From Geomonas ferrireducens (GTDB lineage Bacteria; Desulfobacterota; Desulfuromonadia; Geobacterales; Geobacteraceae), in assembly GCF_004917065.1 (NCBI RefSeq), contig NZ_SSYA01000002.1, positions 62,001 through 126,000 on the forward strand: a stretch of DNA of 64,000 nucleotides, given 5' to 3'. The notes under the pieces are model-generated. The model was not told where the DNA came from. It worked only from the letters and a program-made list of their open reading frames with translations, and did not search any database. The position numbers were made by a program, and so were the translations under genes. How positions within the stretch are numbered: the first letter of the stretch is position 1; each line of letters begins with the position of its first letter. Positions 24,599 through 34,451 of this stretch are shown in pieces.

Positions 24599-26800
24599 CT
24601 ACTTTGCCTGGGCGGTGTCCCGCACCGGTGCCGGCCTGGGCGCCTCGGCGCCCCCCTTCATGATCCCTTCGATGAATTCCCACACCGCGGCGTGCACCTC
24701 GCCCGCCCCCTCGCCGGCCAGGATGCCGTGGCGCTCAAGTGGGAAGCGCCGATAATCCTTCCGGGTGCTCCCCAGCATCTCGAACAGACGCTGCGAACCG
24801 CGCGGGTCGACCACCGGGTCCCCCTCCGCCTGCAGCACCAGGGCGGGAGCACAGATCGTCGCAAGCCTCGGTTCCAGCTCGGCCATGAAGCGCTCCATCG
24901 CCCGCAGCGCGGCGATCGGGATGCGGGCGTAGTTCAATTCCGGCCGCTCCGGGACGCTCTCGACGAACTCCTTCTTCGCCCACTGATAGCTGAAGACGTC
25001 CATGACGCGGTTCCAGACCGTGACTGCGGGGGCGAAGCGGGAGGAGACGTCTAGGAGCCGCTGCGGCGGGCAGACGGCGAAGGCACCGGCCACCTTGCCG
25101 ACCCGGCCGGCGCAGTCAAGCGCCACGCCGCCGCCGAAGGAGAACCCCCCCACCACGACGCGCTCACAGATGGTGCTCAAAAGGGCGTAGCCCAAATCCA
25201 CCGACTCCACCCAATCACCACCGCTGCGCCGGGCGAGGTCCTCCGGAGAGGTGCCGTGCCCCTTCAGGCGCACAAGGTAGACCCAGAGCCCCTTTCCCTG
25301 CAGGTAGCGGGCAAGCTCCATCATCTGTGCCGGGACCGAGAGGAGACCGTGCACGAGCACCACGCCCAGGGCGCGCGACCTTCCTTCCAAAAGGGCGGGT
25401 GCGCCGACCTCGATCCCCTTGCTCTCCCCCTCACGGAAGAAGGTGGCGTAATCCTCCCGGTATTCCTCCAGCGCCTGCTCCTCGAGCAGTCCCGCCACCC
25501 TCCTGCGCACAAGCCACGCGGGATGCCACGCCATGAGGTGCACCTCGCGCTGCAGCGTGGTGAGCGGGAGCACCTCGTTGGCGATGACCCCGACCGGGTT
25601 GTCGATCCGCGCCCGCTGCATCTCGAAGGGGGCCGAGAACTTGCTCCTGTCCTTCACGAGCGTCCCGTCGCGGCGCACCGCCACCCCCTTCTCGATGGCG
25701 AGCTCGCTGAACTCGCGGTACTTGTGGTAGCGGTCGTCGGTCAAAAGGGGAACCTGCCCGGTCCTGAGGCTTTGGTGCAAATGGCAGGTGGTCTCCTGAA
25801 GGCATTGCGTCGCGAGCAGGAAAACCCGGCGGCGGAAATCGTCCTCGTTGATGCTGAGGAAGGGGTAGGCCCGAAGCATGGAGGCGAACAGGTGGTCGTG
25901 GTTCACCGTGGTTAGATCGTAAATACTGCTCATGCAGCGCTGCACGAGTCGGTTCGCCTGCCGCTTCATCTCGGGCAGCGAAGGGAGCTGATCGTCGAAG
26001 CCGTAGCTCGCCGTGGAGAGTATGTCCGACTCGATCTCCCGGCCGGCCAGGTAGGCGGAGGGATCGATGGCCCTGCCGAAGCGGATGTCGATGTCCACCC
26101 CGGAAAGGAGCATGCTCCCCTCGGTGAGGATCTCCTCCTTAAGGCGCGGGGAGGCATCCGAGAGGAAGAGCTCGGAAAGCCTGCTGAGGGCGTTCTCCCT
26201 GGCCCTCAGAGGATAGTAGGTGATGTTCACCGGGACGATGTGGCACGGCCCCTTGGCGAGGGGAGCAAGCCCGGTAAGCTGGAACATCCCCTGCAGGCGC
26301 GTCACCTCATCCGGGGCCACCTGTTGCAGCCTCAGCATGCGCTGCCGGTAGAACTCAGTGCGCAGGGCGAGGGTTGCAGCCCCCGAGCGCGGGCGCACGC
26401 CGCTGGAGGGAAGGAGCACGCGCTTTCTGAAGAGCTCCTTGTCCTTCACCATCCTCCCCTCGGGGAAGACGATCCAGCTCGCCTCTCCGGTCAAGAGGGT
26501 CTTCACCATGACCCGGTCGCGGTCGGGATTCTTCGTCGAGACCGCCCCCATCATGTCGAGAAAGCGCCCGAGAGGTCCGGAAAAGAGCGAGGCGTCGGCG
26601 AGCGACCAGACCGGCACGCGGGTCAGGCGGTGGATATGGTAGGGGAGGAGCACCGTCTCGATGCGGGTGAAGTGGTTCACCACGAAGATGACCGCCCCCC
26701 CGGGGATATTCTCCTTGCCGTGCACGTTCACGCGCAGCTTGGAGAACCCCTGCAGCATGGCGATCATCCGGCCGGTGGCTAGGTAAGCCTTGCGGTTCAT
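24599..26800 (-). CDS. Acyltransferase-alpha/beta hydrolase fusion
   Basis: 733 residues. The N-terminal ~350 residues match the PlsC/GPAT acyltransferase fold: NHFTRIE at 42-48 replaces the usual HX4D (H43, Glu at 48 instead of Asp), and FPEG is at 112-115. A helical linker follows. Residues ~480-715 are an alpha/beta hydrolase with VLVHGLLS, nucleophile S554 in GFSFGG, and likely D661 and H691. A plausible job is lipid remodelling or moving an acyl chain between carriers. Its ATG overlaps the upstream phosphodiesterase stop by 4 nt. Confidence 0.82.
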   Translation of the reverse strand: MNRKAYLATGRMIAMLQGFSKLRVNVHGKENIPGGAVIFVVNHFTRIETVLLPYHIHRLTRVPVWSLADASLFSGPLGRFLDMMGAVSTKNPDRDRVMVKTLLTGEASWIVFPEGRMVKDKELFRKRVLLPSSGVRPRSGAATLALRTEFYRQRMLRLQQVAPDEVTRLQGMFQLTGLAPLAKGPCHIVPVNITYYPLRARENALSRLSELFLSDASPRLKEEILTEGSMLLSGVDIDIRFGRAIDPSAYLAGREIESDILSTASYGFDDQLPSLPEMKRQANRLVQRCMSSIYDLTTVNHDHLFASMLRAYPFLSINEDDFRRRVFLLATQCLQETTCHLHQSLRTGQVPLLTDDRYHKYREFSELAIEKGVAVRRDGTLVKDRSKFSAPFEMQRARIDNPVGVIANEVLPLTTLQREVHLMAWHPAWLVRRRVAGLLEEQALEEYREDYATFFREGESKGIEVGAPALLEGRSRALGVVLVHGLLSVPAQMMELARYLQGKGLWVYLVRLKGHGTSPEDLARRSGGDWVESVDLGYALLSTICERVVVGGFSFGGGVALDCAGRVGKVAGAFAVCPPQRLLDVSSRFAPAVTVWNRVMDVFSYQWAKKEFVESVPERPELNYARIPIAALRAMERFMAELEPRLATICAPALVLQAEGDPVVDPRGSQRLFEMLGSTRKDYRRFPLERHGILAGEGAGEVHAAVWEFIEGIMKGGAEAPRPAPVRDTAQAK

Positions 26801-27558
26801 GATCGCTCCATCCGGCGCTCAAGTGCGCCCCTTAGCCAACCGGGGCGGTTGGTCATGATGGAGTCGACGCCGAGACCGCAGAGCCTTTGGGCGGCGCGGG
26901 CAGCGTCCACGGTCCAGACGTGGAGCTCGAGCTCCCGGTCGCGCAACTGCCGAACGAAGGGGGCATCCAGAATGGCGCGGTCCCTGCTCGCGAGGCCGTC
27001 GGCGCCGATCTCTTCGAGGGTCGCAAGCACCTCGCGCTGCGAAGGGTGCCATGCTCCACGCCAGCGGTAGTCGCACAGCCAGCAGGTACGGTAGGCAGGG
27101 AGACGCTCTCTAAGGGATACGACGAGGTTGCGGTCGAAGGTCAAAAAGCGGATCGCTTCCGGGGAGACTTGGGCGCGTTCGAGGTCGAGCGCCAACTCCT
27201 CGATGATCTCGGCGCCGCACTTTATCTCGATGAAGAGCCTTTTACCTGGGGGAAGGAGCGCGAGCACGCCGGCGAGGGTCGGGATGCGCTCGCCGCGCCA
27301 GGCCTCCCCCTTCCATGCCCCAAGGTCGAGACGCTCCAGCTCGGCAAGCGAGGCGCCGGCCACGGTCAAATCGCTCCCGGCGGTACGGGCGAGCCCGGCG
27401 TCGTGCAGGCAGACGACCCTGCCGTCGCGGGTGAGGCGGAAATCGGCCTCAATGCCGTCGGCACCCTGTTCGAAGGCCAAGCGGAACGAGGCGAGGGTGT
27501 TCTCGGGTGCGTCGCGGGAGGCGCCGCGGTGGCCGATGATGAGCGGGGTGGTGGGCAT
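26797..27558 (-). CDS. Glycerophosphodiester phosphodiesterase
   Basis: 253 residues, GDPD TIM barrel. N-terminal IIGHRGASRDAPENT carries the catalytic His and metal glutamate context, followed by GIEADFRLTRDG, VCLHD and FIEIK. It has no signal peptide, so it is cytosolic (UgpQ-like), hydrolysing glycerophosphodiesters to glycerol-3-phosphate and an alcohol. It is translationally coupled (ATGA) to the acyltransferase fusion, which fits phospholipid turnover and re-acylation. Confidence 0.92.
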   Translation of the reverse strand: MPTTPLIIGHRGASRDAPENTLASFRLAFEQGADGIEADFRLTRDGRVVCLHDAGLARTAGSDLTVAGASLAELERLDLGAWKGEAWRGERIPTLAGVLALLPPGKRLFIEIKCGAEIIEELALDLERAQVSPEAIRFLTFDRNLVVSLRERLPAYRTCWLCDYRWRGAWHPSQREVLATLEEIGADGLASRDRAILDAPFVRQLRDRELELHVWTVDAARAAQRLCGLGVDSIMTNRPGWLRGALERRMERS

Positions 27559-27646
27559 GGCGTTTCTCCGTCGTGGTCAGGACGTTCATTAGCATACCCG
27601 GCTGTGAGCGACAACGCAAACGGGAAAGGCGACCGATTCCCGCCCT

Positions 27647-29131
27647 TTAGACGGTCCGCTGCAGGTAATGGCTGTAGAGCGAGCTCGCGCAGATGGTGAG
27701 GAACTTGGTGAGGTCGCTGTCGCTTCTGGAGGTGAGGATGATGGGGGCCTTCGCGCCGAGCACCACGTTGGCCACCTCGGCCCCCATGGTGAAGACCCAG
27801 CTCTTGTAGAGGAAGTTCCCCCCGGAGATGTGTGGGACGACGATGATGTCCGCGCGCCCGGCCACGGGATTCCCTTCGAGCCCCTTCTTCGCCACCGCGT
27901 CCGGGTAGAGCGCGAGGTCGTAGGAGAGCGGGCCGCTCACCTCGGCATGCGGCCACTGCCGGTTCGAGAGCTCCTGTTCTAAGAGCGTGGTCGGGATGTT
28001 CTCGGAGGGGACCTCGTTCGCCTCGAGGAGCGCCACCTTGGGGCGTTCCACGCCCAGGGCGCGCGCCACCTGGACCGCGTTGTCGATGATGTCGATCGCG
28101 GAAGACGCCTCCTGGTGGGCGAAAAGCTCGGGGTTAATGGCGGGGTCGGTAAGGAAGATGAGACGCTCGACGCCGGGGAGCTCGAAGATGCTCACGTTGG
28201 AGAGCCGCCTGCCGGAACCGATCCCTTCCTTCCTGGAGAGCACCGCCTTCATGAGGACTGCAGTGTTGAGCGCCCCCTTCATCAGGAGGTCCCCCGTGCC
28301 GGAGGCGATGAGCTCGACGCCGCGGCGGGCCGCTTCGCGCTCGACATCGTCGCCGGTGACCGGGACGAACCGGTACTGCTTCTCGAAGATAAGAAGCGAC
28401 GCGCAACTCTCGCGCACCCGTGCGGGGTCCCCCACCAGGAAAACCCGCTCCAGGATCCCTTCCTCGATCCCCTTGTTCACCGCCTTCATCGAGGCGGCGT
28501 CGGGTGAGACGAGCACCAGGCTGCGGCGCGGGGCGAGCCTTGCCGCCTCGATCACCCTCTTCATGCCGTGCCCCTTGGTGAGCTGCAGCATCGACTCGCC
28601 CTTGTAGAACGCGGCAACCATCCGGCAGTGCTCGCTCAGGGATACCAGCGCGTGGGGCAGCACCGAGTCGAAGTAGAGCGAGTCTCCCTCCTCCAGGTGA
28701 AAGACCTCCCCGTCCACGGTGACCTGCAGCGTCCCCGACAGGACAAAGAGGAACTCCTCGCCGGGGTGGCGGCTCACCTCCGGGGGGGCCTGGGCGCGGT
28801 ACAGGTCGACCACGAAAGGTTCGATGTGGCGTCCCGCGAAGGCATGCGCGAGGCTTTCGTAGTGGAGAAACTCGCGCCGGTCCACACCGACCCGTTCGTT
28901 CCTGCCGGTCTTCACCGCCCGCCTGGCGCGTTCCTCCTCTTCGCCGAGGAGGCGCGAGATGCCGACGCCGAGCCAGGTGGCGAGCCGCAAAAGCTCAGAG
29001 ATGCCGGGAGAGAGCCGGTCCGAGAGCACCCGGTCCAAGGTGTCGGCGTCCCACCCGAGCGCCTCGCGCACCTCTTCCTGCGCCACTCCCTTCGCCGCGA
29101 GAACCGCCCTCAGATTAGCCCCGATGTTCAT
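27647..29131 (-). CDS. XRE/cupin regulator fused to phosphate butyryl/acetyltransferase
   Basis: 494 residues. Residues 4-62 are an XRE-type helix-turn-helix, 103-176 a cupin (SRHPGEEFLFVLSGTL, then LEEGDSLYFDSVLPH), and about 195-494 a phosphotransbutyrylase/phosphotransacetylase (LVLVSPDAASMKAV, FLVGDP, FLTDPAINPEL, GRADIIVVPHISGGNFLYK). The last part converts acyl-CoA and phosphate to acyl-phosphate, feeding the adjacent butyrate kinase. The ATG at 29131 has GGAGG 5 nt upstream and overlaps the kinase end by 17 nt. The fusion suggests a regulator that senses or catalyses the pathway step. Confidence 0.88.
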   Translation of the reverse strand: MNIGANLRAVLAAKGVAQEEVREALGWDADTLDRVLSDRLSPGISELLRLATWLGVGISRLLGEEEERARRAVKTGRNERVGVDRREFLHYESLAHAFAGRHIEPFVVDLYRAQAPPEVSRHPGEEFLFVLSGTLQVTVDGEVFHLEEGDSLYFDSVLPHALVSLSEHCRMVAAFYKGESMLQLTKGHGMKRVIEAARLAPRRSLVLVSPDAASMKAVNKGIEEGILERVFLVGDPARVRESCASLLIFEKQYRFVPVTGDDVEREAARRGVELIASGTGDLLMKGALNTAVLMKAVLSRKEGIGSGRRLSNVSIFELPGVERLIFLTDPAINPELFAHQEASSAIDIIDNAVQVARALGVERPKVALLEANEVPSENIPTTLLEQELSNRQWPHAEVSGPLSYDLALYPDAVAKKGLEGNPVAGRADIIVVPHISGGNFLYKSWVFTMGAEVANVVLGAKAPIILTSRSDSDLTKFLTICASSLYSHYLQRTV

Positions 29132-30200
29132 CGGTTCCTCCCGCGTAGCGCCGCGCCGCCTCCACCCCGGAGAGGACCCGGAGCGCGCCGTCGACGAGCG
29201 CCTCGATCTCGAACTCCCCCGGCCGCACGAAAACCGGGGCGATGAACTCCACCCTCCTGCGCACCCCTTCCACCACGGCGGCACCGAAAGCGAGCCCGCC
29301 GGTCAGCACGATGCCGTCGACCGCACCGGAAAGCGCTGCGGCAAGCCCGCCGATCTCCTTGGCGATCTGGTAGATCATCGCCTCCTGCACGAGGCTCGCC
29401 TCGGCGTCCCCCTGCTGCGCCCGCGCCTCCACCTCGCGCATGTCGACCGTGTTCAGGTAGGAGTAGACGCCGCCGCGGCGTGCCACGATCCCCTTCAGTT
29501 CACCGGTGGTGAAGGCACCCCGCTCCACGAGCTCGAGCACCCCGACCACCGGGAGCCCCCCGGTCCGCTCCGGCGAGAACGGCCCGTCGCCGTTCAGTCC
29601 GTTGTTCACATCAACGACGAGCCCCTTTCGGTGTGCGCCCGCGGTGATGCCGCCCCCCATGTGCACCACGATCAGGTTTAATTCCGCGTAGTCCCGCCCC
29701 AGTTCCCGCGCCACGTCACGCGCCACCGCCTTCTGGTTCAGTGCATGGAACATGCTGCGCCGCTCGATGCCGGCCATGCCGGAAAGCCGCGCCACCGGCC
29801 ACATCTCGTCGATGACCGGGGGATCGACCACGTATGCGGGAACGCCCTTGCCCGCTGCCATGGCGTGCGCAAGAACGCCACCCAGGTTGGCCGCATGCTC
29901 ACCGCTCACCCCGTCCTCGAGGTCCTTTATGAGCGGCTCCTCCGCCAGGTAGACGCCGCTCGGGACAGGACGGATCAGTCCCCCGCGCCCCACCACGGCG
30001 TCCCAGGCGACCCCGTCCACCCCGGTCTCGCGCAGGTACGCGCGGATGGCGTCCATGCGGTAGCCGAGCTGGTCCATGACGCGCGGAAAATGCTCCATCT
30101 CGGCGCGGGGATGCTCGATCGAACCCTTGGTGAGCGTTCCGCCGCGAAAGACGCCGATCTTCGTCGAGGTGGAGCCGGGGTCGATGGCAAGGATGTTCAT
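29115..30200 (-). CDS. buk: Butyrate (acyl) kinase
   Basis: 361 residues of the acetokinase family. N-terminal phosphate motif LAIDPGSTSTKIGVF, NLIVVHMGGGITAG, VVDVNNGLNGDGPFSPERTG and LTGGLAFG are visible and match Buk more than AckA. It makes ATP from butyryl- (or branched-chain acyl-) phosphate, or runs in reverse. GAGGG precedes the ATG. It overlaps the transbutyrylase fusion that supplies its substrate and starts 17 nt after the oxidase-like gene. Confidence 0.93.
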   Translation of the reverse strand: MNILAIDPGSTSTKIGVFRGGTLTKGSIEHPRAEMEHFPRVMDQLGYRMDAIRAYLRETGVDGVAWDAVVGRGGLIRPVPSGVYLAEEPLIKDLEDGVSGEHAANLGGVLAHAMAAGKGVPAYVVDPPVIDEMWPVARLSGMAGIERRSMFHALNQKAVARDVARELGRDYAELNLIVVHMGGGITAGAHRKGLVVDVNNGLNGDGPFSPERTGGLPVVGVLELVERGAFTTGELKGIVARRGGVYSYLNTVDMREVEARAQQGDAEASLVQEAMIYQIAKEIGGLAAALSGAVDGIVLTGGLAFGAAVVEGVRRRVEFIAPVFVRPGEFEIEALVDGALRVLSGVEAARRYAGGTDEHRG

Positions 30201-30217
30201 GTGACCCTCGCGTCGGA

Positions 30218-30682
30218 TCAGTAGTTGCTTTTGGCGGTCATGGATTCAATGTCGACGACGAAGACGGTGGTGGCGGCCATTCCGGCCTGGGGAAATTCGA
30301 AGGCTTCCGGCGCGTACTGCGCCATGATGATATCGAGCGCTCGGGACTTTTCCTCGTGCCCCTCCACCAGGCGTGCCGTTCCGTAGCCGACCACGCTGCG
30401 GTACTTCATGGTGAAGTCGCAGGCCTTTTCCGAGGCGACCAGCTTGGTATCGGCGATCACGGTGAAGCAGACGCGGCTGTTCTGACGCAAAAGTTCCAGC
30501 TTCTTGCCCGCTCCGGCGCAGTGGAAGTACAGGGTGGTGTCCCGGTAGCCGTAGTTCATGGTTACCAGGTACGGTTCGTCGTGGGCTGCAAGCGCCAAGT
30601 GGCAGATCTTACCCTGCGCCAGCAGATCATTGGCAGTCTGGGCGGAAAGCTGCCGGTCCTTTCTCCTCAGCATGTCATCCAT
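30218..30682 (-). CDS. Pyridoxamine 5'-phosphate oxidase-like flavin protein
   Basis: 154 residues, split-barrel FMN-binding fold of the NimA/PNPOx-like group (KICHLALAAHDEPYLVTMNY, TLYFHCAGAGKKLELLR, KYRSVVGYGTARLV). It lacks the C-terminal PNPOx signature, so a pyridoxal role is unlikely. The ATG at 30682 follows GGAGG by 5 nt. It is the first gene of the buk operon. Confidence 0.82.
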   Translation of the reverse strand: MDDMLRRKDRQLSAQTANDLLAQGKICHLALAAHDEPYLVTMNYGYRDTTLYFHCAGAGKKLELLRQNSRVCFTVIADTKLVASEKACDFTMKYRSVVGYGTARLVEGHEEKSRALDIIMAQYAPEAFEFPQAGMAATTVFVVDIESMTAKSNY

Positions 30683-31018
30683 AAAAACCTCCACTGTTGC
30701 TCTTTCACAATGCTGTGAAGAAGGCATGCACTATAACAAAAGTTGAGCGCGCCAATATTGCCTTTACTCGGTCAGAATGTCTAGGGATTTTAGAGACTGA
30801 GCGCTATGGATAATCGCTTTGCGCGGCCTCTCTGAAGCGCTTGGATCCGGTGGCCATAGTATACCCGCGCCGGGGAACATTATAACTATCCAATCATCAC
30901 ACATTTTTCTTAAACAAGTGTCGAAGATGTCGATAGATATGCATGAGACAGAGCGGGCACCCCGGCTCGTCGAACCTGAACACGACAGGTTGTGTCAAAC
31001 AAAGAAAGGAGAGCAAAC
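30683..31018. other. Divergent intergenic region before cheW
   Basis: 336 nt with no gene I can support. On the plus strand TAAA (30911-30914), 14 nt and GTCGATAG (30929-30936) partly match a sigma-28 motility promoter (TAAA-N15-GCCGATAA, one nt short). That is plausible for cheW but weak. Confidence 0.3.
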
Positions 31019-31513
31019 ATGGCGGTCGAGACTATCACGGAAACAACCCAGTATCTCACCTTCAAGCTCGAGAACGAGCTGTTCGCCCTGGACATCGGCA
31101 AAGTACGGGAAGTGTTGGATTTCACAACCATCACCAAGGTCCCGCAGACCCCCGACTACATGCGCGGCGTCATCAACCTGCGCGGCAGCGTCGTTCCCGT
31201 CGTCGACCTTCGCCTGAAGTTCGGCATGGCGATGGCGGAGCAGACCGTGAACACCTGTGTCATCATCGTCGAGGTGGAACTCGAAGGTGAGAAGGTGGTC
31301 ATGGGGGCGATGGCCGACGCGGTCCAAGAGGTGATGGACCTGGAGCCGGACCAGATTGAGCCGCCGCCGCGCATAGGGACCAAACTCAACACCGACTTCA
31401 TCAAGGGGATGGGGAAGCACAACGAACAGTTCATCATCATCCTCGACATCGACAAGGTCTTCACCAGCGGCGAGCTGGAGTTGGTCCAGAACCTCGAGGG
31501 ACAAGCGGCGTAA
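31019..31513 (+). CDS. cheW: Chemotaxis coupling protein CheW
   Basis: 164 residues, a single CheW SH3-like domain (QYLTFKLENELFALDIGKVREV, MRGVINLRGSVVPVVDLR, KGMGKHNEQFIIILDIDKV). It links chemoreceptors to CheA. AAAGGAG precedes the ATG at 31019. It is convergent with a chemoreceptor gene. No cheA is in the window, so it joins an array encoded elsewhere. Confidence 0.95.
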   Translation: MAVETITETTQYLTFKLENELFALDIGKVREVLDFTTITKVPQTPDYMRGVINLRGSVVPVVDLRLKFGMAMAEQTVNTCVIIVEVELEGEKVVMGAMADAVQEVMDLEPDQIEPPPRIGTKLNTDFIKGMGKHNEQFIIILDIDKVFTSGELELVQNLEGQAA

Positions 31514-31535
31514 CAGAAAAAAGATCATCGACCGC

Positions 31536-31572
31536 AAAGGGGCAGCGCGCCGGAAGGCGCCTGCCCTTTTTT
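31536..31572 (+). terminator. Rho-independent terminator after cheW
   Basis: GGGCAG-C-GCGCC, loop GGAA, GGCGC-CTGCCC, then six T. It lies 23 nt past the cheW stop. The remaining 200 nt up to the next terminator contain nothing I recognise. Confidence 0.9.
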
Positions 31573-31774
31573 CGTGATGCAAGGAGTCGTAGATCGACTG
31601 CGGTCATGAGGGCGTTCCGCGGGAATAGCCACGGAGGAGTCGGCCTGAGAGGAAGGAGCAGGCAGCTCGCATCCCGCCCCTCACCTTTCCGCCCCCCCTC
31701 CCGTCCTCCCCTTCGGGTGCGAGGCGCGTTTTATCCCAGGCAAAGCGTTTCAACGCACGCGTTGCTGAGTGGGA

Positions 31775-31803
31775 TAAAAAAAAGCGCCTCGCTAGGAGGC
31801 GCT
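31775..31803 (-). terminator. Rho-independent terminator after the chemoreceptor gene
   Basis: On the minus strand a perfect 8-bp stem (AGCGCCTC with GAGGCGCT, 5-nt loop) is followed by eight T. It lies about 50 nt past the chemoreceptor stop. Confidence 0.9.
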
Positions 31804-31853
31804 GATCGGAATCGTATGGCAGGCAACCCTCGGGCCGCCGATTAAAGCGGGCA

Positions 31854-33575
31854 TCAGTAATGCTCGAAATCGGAGTCGGACATCTCTTTTGCATCGGTGA
31901 GGTCGATGTCGTGCCCGACCGCCTTCTTGGCAACCCCCTTGGAACCGCCGGCAACACCCTTAGAGCGGGTCATTTTCTTACCCTGCACCGCGGCGCCGTT
32001 GACGCTCCCCTGTTGAGCCCCGCCTACCCTCGCGGACTTCGCGGCGACACGCCTTGCATGGTCGTCGATCTTGAAAAAGGCGACTGCCGTCTGCAGCTGC
32101 TCCGCCTGGCTCGAAAGTTCCTCGGCGGTGGAGGCCATCTCCTCGGAGGCGCCGGCGTTTGCCTGGATCACCTGGTCCAGTTGCTGAATGGCGCGGTTGA
32201 TCTGGTCTGCGCCGGTATCCTGCTCCCTGCTTGCCGCGCTGATCTCCTGTACCAACTCCGCCGTCTTCTGGATGTCCGGAACCATCTTAGCGAGGAGCTC
32301 GCCCGCCTTCACCGCCACATCCACACTGCTGGCGGAAAGATCGCTGATCTCGGCCGCGGCCTTCTGACTCCTTTCCGCAAGCTTTCTCACCTCGGAGGCG
32401 ACCACGGCGAATCCTTTGCCGTGCTCACCCGCCCTGGCCGCCTCTATGGCGGCGTTCAGCGCCAGGAGGTTCGTCTGCCGCGCGATCTCCTCGATAATGG
32501 TGATTTTTCCGGCGATCTCCTTCATCGCGCCGACCGTCTCCTGAACCGCCTGCCCCCCCTCGCGGGCGTCCTGGGCCGATTTCACGGCGATCTTCTCGGT
32601 CTGCATGGCGTTGTCGGCGTTCTGGCGGATGTTGGACGACATCTCTTCCATCGAGGACGACGCCTCCTCTGCCGAAGCCGCCTGCTCCGTGGCCCCCTGT
32701 GACATTTCCTCGGCCCCGGAGGAAAGCTGCTGGCTTCCGGAGGCGACGTTGTCGGAGGCGCTCTTCACCTCGGCAACGATCCCCCTTAGCTTCGCCACCA
32801 TTCCGTTCATCGCCGCAGCTAGCTGCCCCACCTCGTCCTTGCTGTCCACGTCGATAGTCTGGGTCAGGTCGCCGCTTGCGACCGCCGAGGCGAACTCGAC
32901 GCCGCGCCTAAGCGGCACGCTGATCATCCTGGAGATGACGATCCCGAGGATCAGTCCGAGCAGCACGCCGCCTGCCACCAGTCCGACCATCGCCTTCATG
33001 CTCGACTGGTAGATCCTGGTGGTCTCCTCGGACGCCTCCTTGGCGTTGGACTCCTTGAGCCGCGCAAGCTCGGTAAGGGTATCGTCCACCACCGTCTGCT
33101 TGTTCCTCGCCTCGCCGAAGGAGAGCGCCACCGAAGCGGTGCTGTCGTTCAGCTTGTCATTGGCGCCGAGCTCTATCACCTTCTGCTGGACGGCAAACCA
33201 CTCCTCGTTGGCCGCCTCCAGCCGTTTCAGGATTTCCTTTCCCTTCTCAGCCGTGAACAGGGGACGCGCCTTGTCCAGCCACTCCTTGTACCCCGCCTTG
33301 TACTTGTTCATGTTGCCGAGGTACTTCTCGCGCTCCTGACGGCTCGTCGCGAGGAGGAAGTTCTTTTCGGCGCGGGAGATGTAGATCAGGTTTATGTTAG
33401 CTTCCTTGACGTAGGAAAGCCCCAGCAGCTCCTTCGCGTACATGGAATCGGCCATGTCGTTGATGGTGCCCATGTTGCGGATGCCGAGCAGGCCGACCGC
33501 CGCGGTGATGATACAGACTGCTACGAAAGCCGAGACTAACTTGGTACTGACCTTCAGATTGGTGAACCATTTCAT
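31854..33575 (-). CDS. Methyl-accepting chemotaxis protein with C-terminal CheR/CheB tether
   Basis: 573 residues. First membrane helix 11-31, a four-helix-bundle periplasmic ligand domain (~35-190), second helix 195-215, HAMP 216-268, then a cytoplasmic coiled coil with the tip [20 protein letters not shown]. After the signalling domain a flexible Gly/Ala/Lys linker of about 40 residues ends in DFEHY. This fits the x-[HFYW]-x-x-[HFYW] pentapeptide that tethers CheR or CheB. The ATG at 33575 has CGGAG upstream. Confidence 0.93.
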   Translation of the reverse strand: MKWFTNLKVSTKLVSAFVAVCIITAAVGLLGIRNMGTINDMADSMYAKELLGLSYVKEANINLIYISRAEKNFLLATSRQEREKYLGNMNKYKAGYKEWLDKARPLFTAEKGKEILKRLEAANEEWFAVQQKVIELGANDKLNDSTASVALSFGEARNKQTVVDDTLTELARLKESNAKEASEETTRIYQSSMKAMVGLVAGGVLLGLILGIVISRMISVPLRRGVEFASAVASGDLTQTIDVDSKDEVGQLAAAMNGMVAKLRGIVAEVKSASDNVASGSQQLSSGAEEMSQGATEQAASAEEASSSMEEMSSNIRQNADNAMQTEKIAVKSAQDAREGGQAVQETVGAMKEIAGKITIIEEIARQTNLLALNAAIEAARAGEHGKGFAVVASEVRKLAERSQKAAAEISDLSASSVDVAVKAGELLAKMVPDIQKTAELVQEISAASREQDTGADQINRAIQQLDQVIQANAGASEEMASTAEELSSQAEQLQTAVAFFKIDDHARRVAAKSARVGGAQQGSVNGAAVQGKKMTRSKGVAGGSKGVAKKAVGHDIDLTDAKEMSDSDFEHY

Positions 33576-33812
33576 GTGTGCTCCGTCTTCTGCAAAGGTT
33601 TGATGATCGACCCGGAAGCGGCGTCCGGTGGTGTCGTTTGCTTCATCGACACGGGACGGGAACGATGTATCAGAAAAACACCGAGAAGAGGCGGCCTTTT
33701 GGCCGAGAGGGAGGGCGGGGCTGGAATGCAGCAGACGTGCAGGTGCGCGCCTCCGAAGCGCATACCGGCGGCGTGCGAAGAGGAACGACAAAAGCGTGGA
33801 AACGGGAAGCGG

Positions 33813-34451
33813 CTAGTCCAGAGGCAATAATCCTTGTCTTATCGCATACTTGGTGAGGCTAGCCACACTGTTTAAGTTAAGTTTCTTCATGATGTGCATG
33901 CGGTGGGTCTCCACCGTCTTGGGGCTTATCTCCAGGAGTACTGCCACCTCCCGCGACGTCTTCCCGCTCGCAATCAGCGTCAGAACCTCCTCCTCGCGAC
34001 GGCTCAGGGGGGACTTTTTCAGGAGAGCGGTGGGAAGCTCGATGCCGAGCGACTCGGAAAGGGCTGGGCTCAGGTAAACGCGGTCTTCGGACACCACGTT
34101 GATGGCATGGAGCAGCTCCTGTGCGTCGCAGTTCTTCATCAGGTACCCCTTTGCCCCGACGCCGAAAGCCTCACGCACGGAACGGGCGTCGCCATGACAG
34201 GAGAGGATCAGCACCTTGACGTTGGGGAAGGCCGAGACGATGCAGCGGCTCGCCTCGATGCCGCCACCTTCGGGCATCACCAGGTCCATGAGAATCAGGT
34301 CCGGCTGCAGCTCGCAGGCAAGCCTTATCGCCTCCATGCCGGTAGCGGCCTCGGCCACGACTTCAATTCCGGGGGTTTTTCCAAGGATGGCGCCGATGCA
34401 CTGGCGGACCAGGGCATGATCGTCGGCAAGGATAATCTTAGTTGTCTGCAT
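33813..34451 (-). CDS. NarL/LuxR-family response regulator (1)
   Basis: 212 residues. Receiver with DDH, phosphoacceptor in LILMDLVMPEGGG, and a LuxR-type helix-turn-helix (LSRREEEVLTLIASGKTSRE, then SPKTVETHRMHIMKKLN). It lies 142 nt downstream of a similar regulator, to which it is clearly related, and may answer to the same kinase. The ATG at 34451 has only a weak ribosome site. Confidence 0.92.
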   Translation of the reverse strand: MQTTKIILADDHALVRQCIGAILGKTPGIEVVAEAATGMEAIRLACELQPDLILMDLVMPEGGGIEASRCIVSAFPNVKVLILSCHGDARSVREAFGVGAKGYLMKNCDAQELLHAINVVSEDRVYLSPALSESLGIELPTALLKKSPLSRREEEVLTLIASGKTSREVAVLLEISPKTVETHRMHIMKKLNLNSVASLTKYAIRQGLLPLD

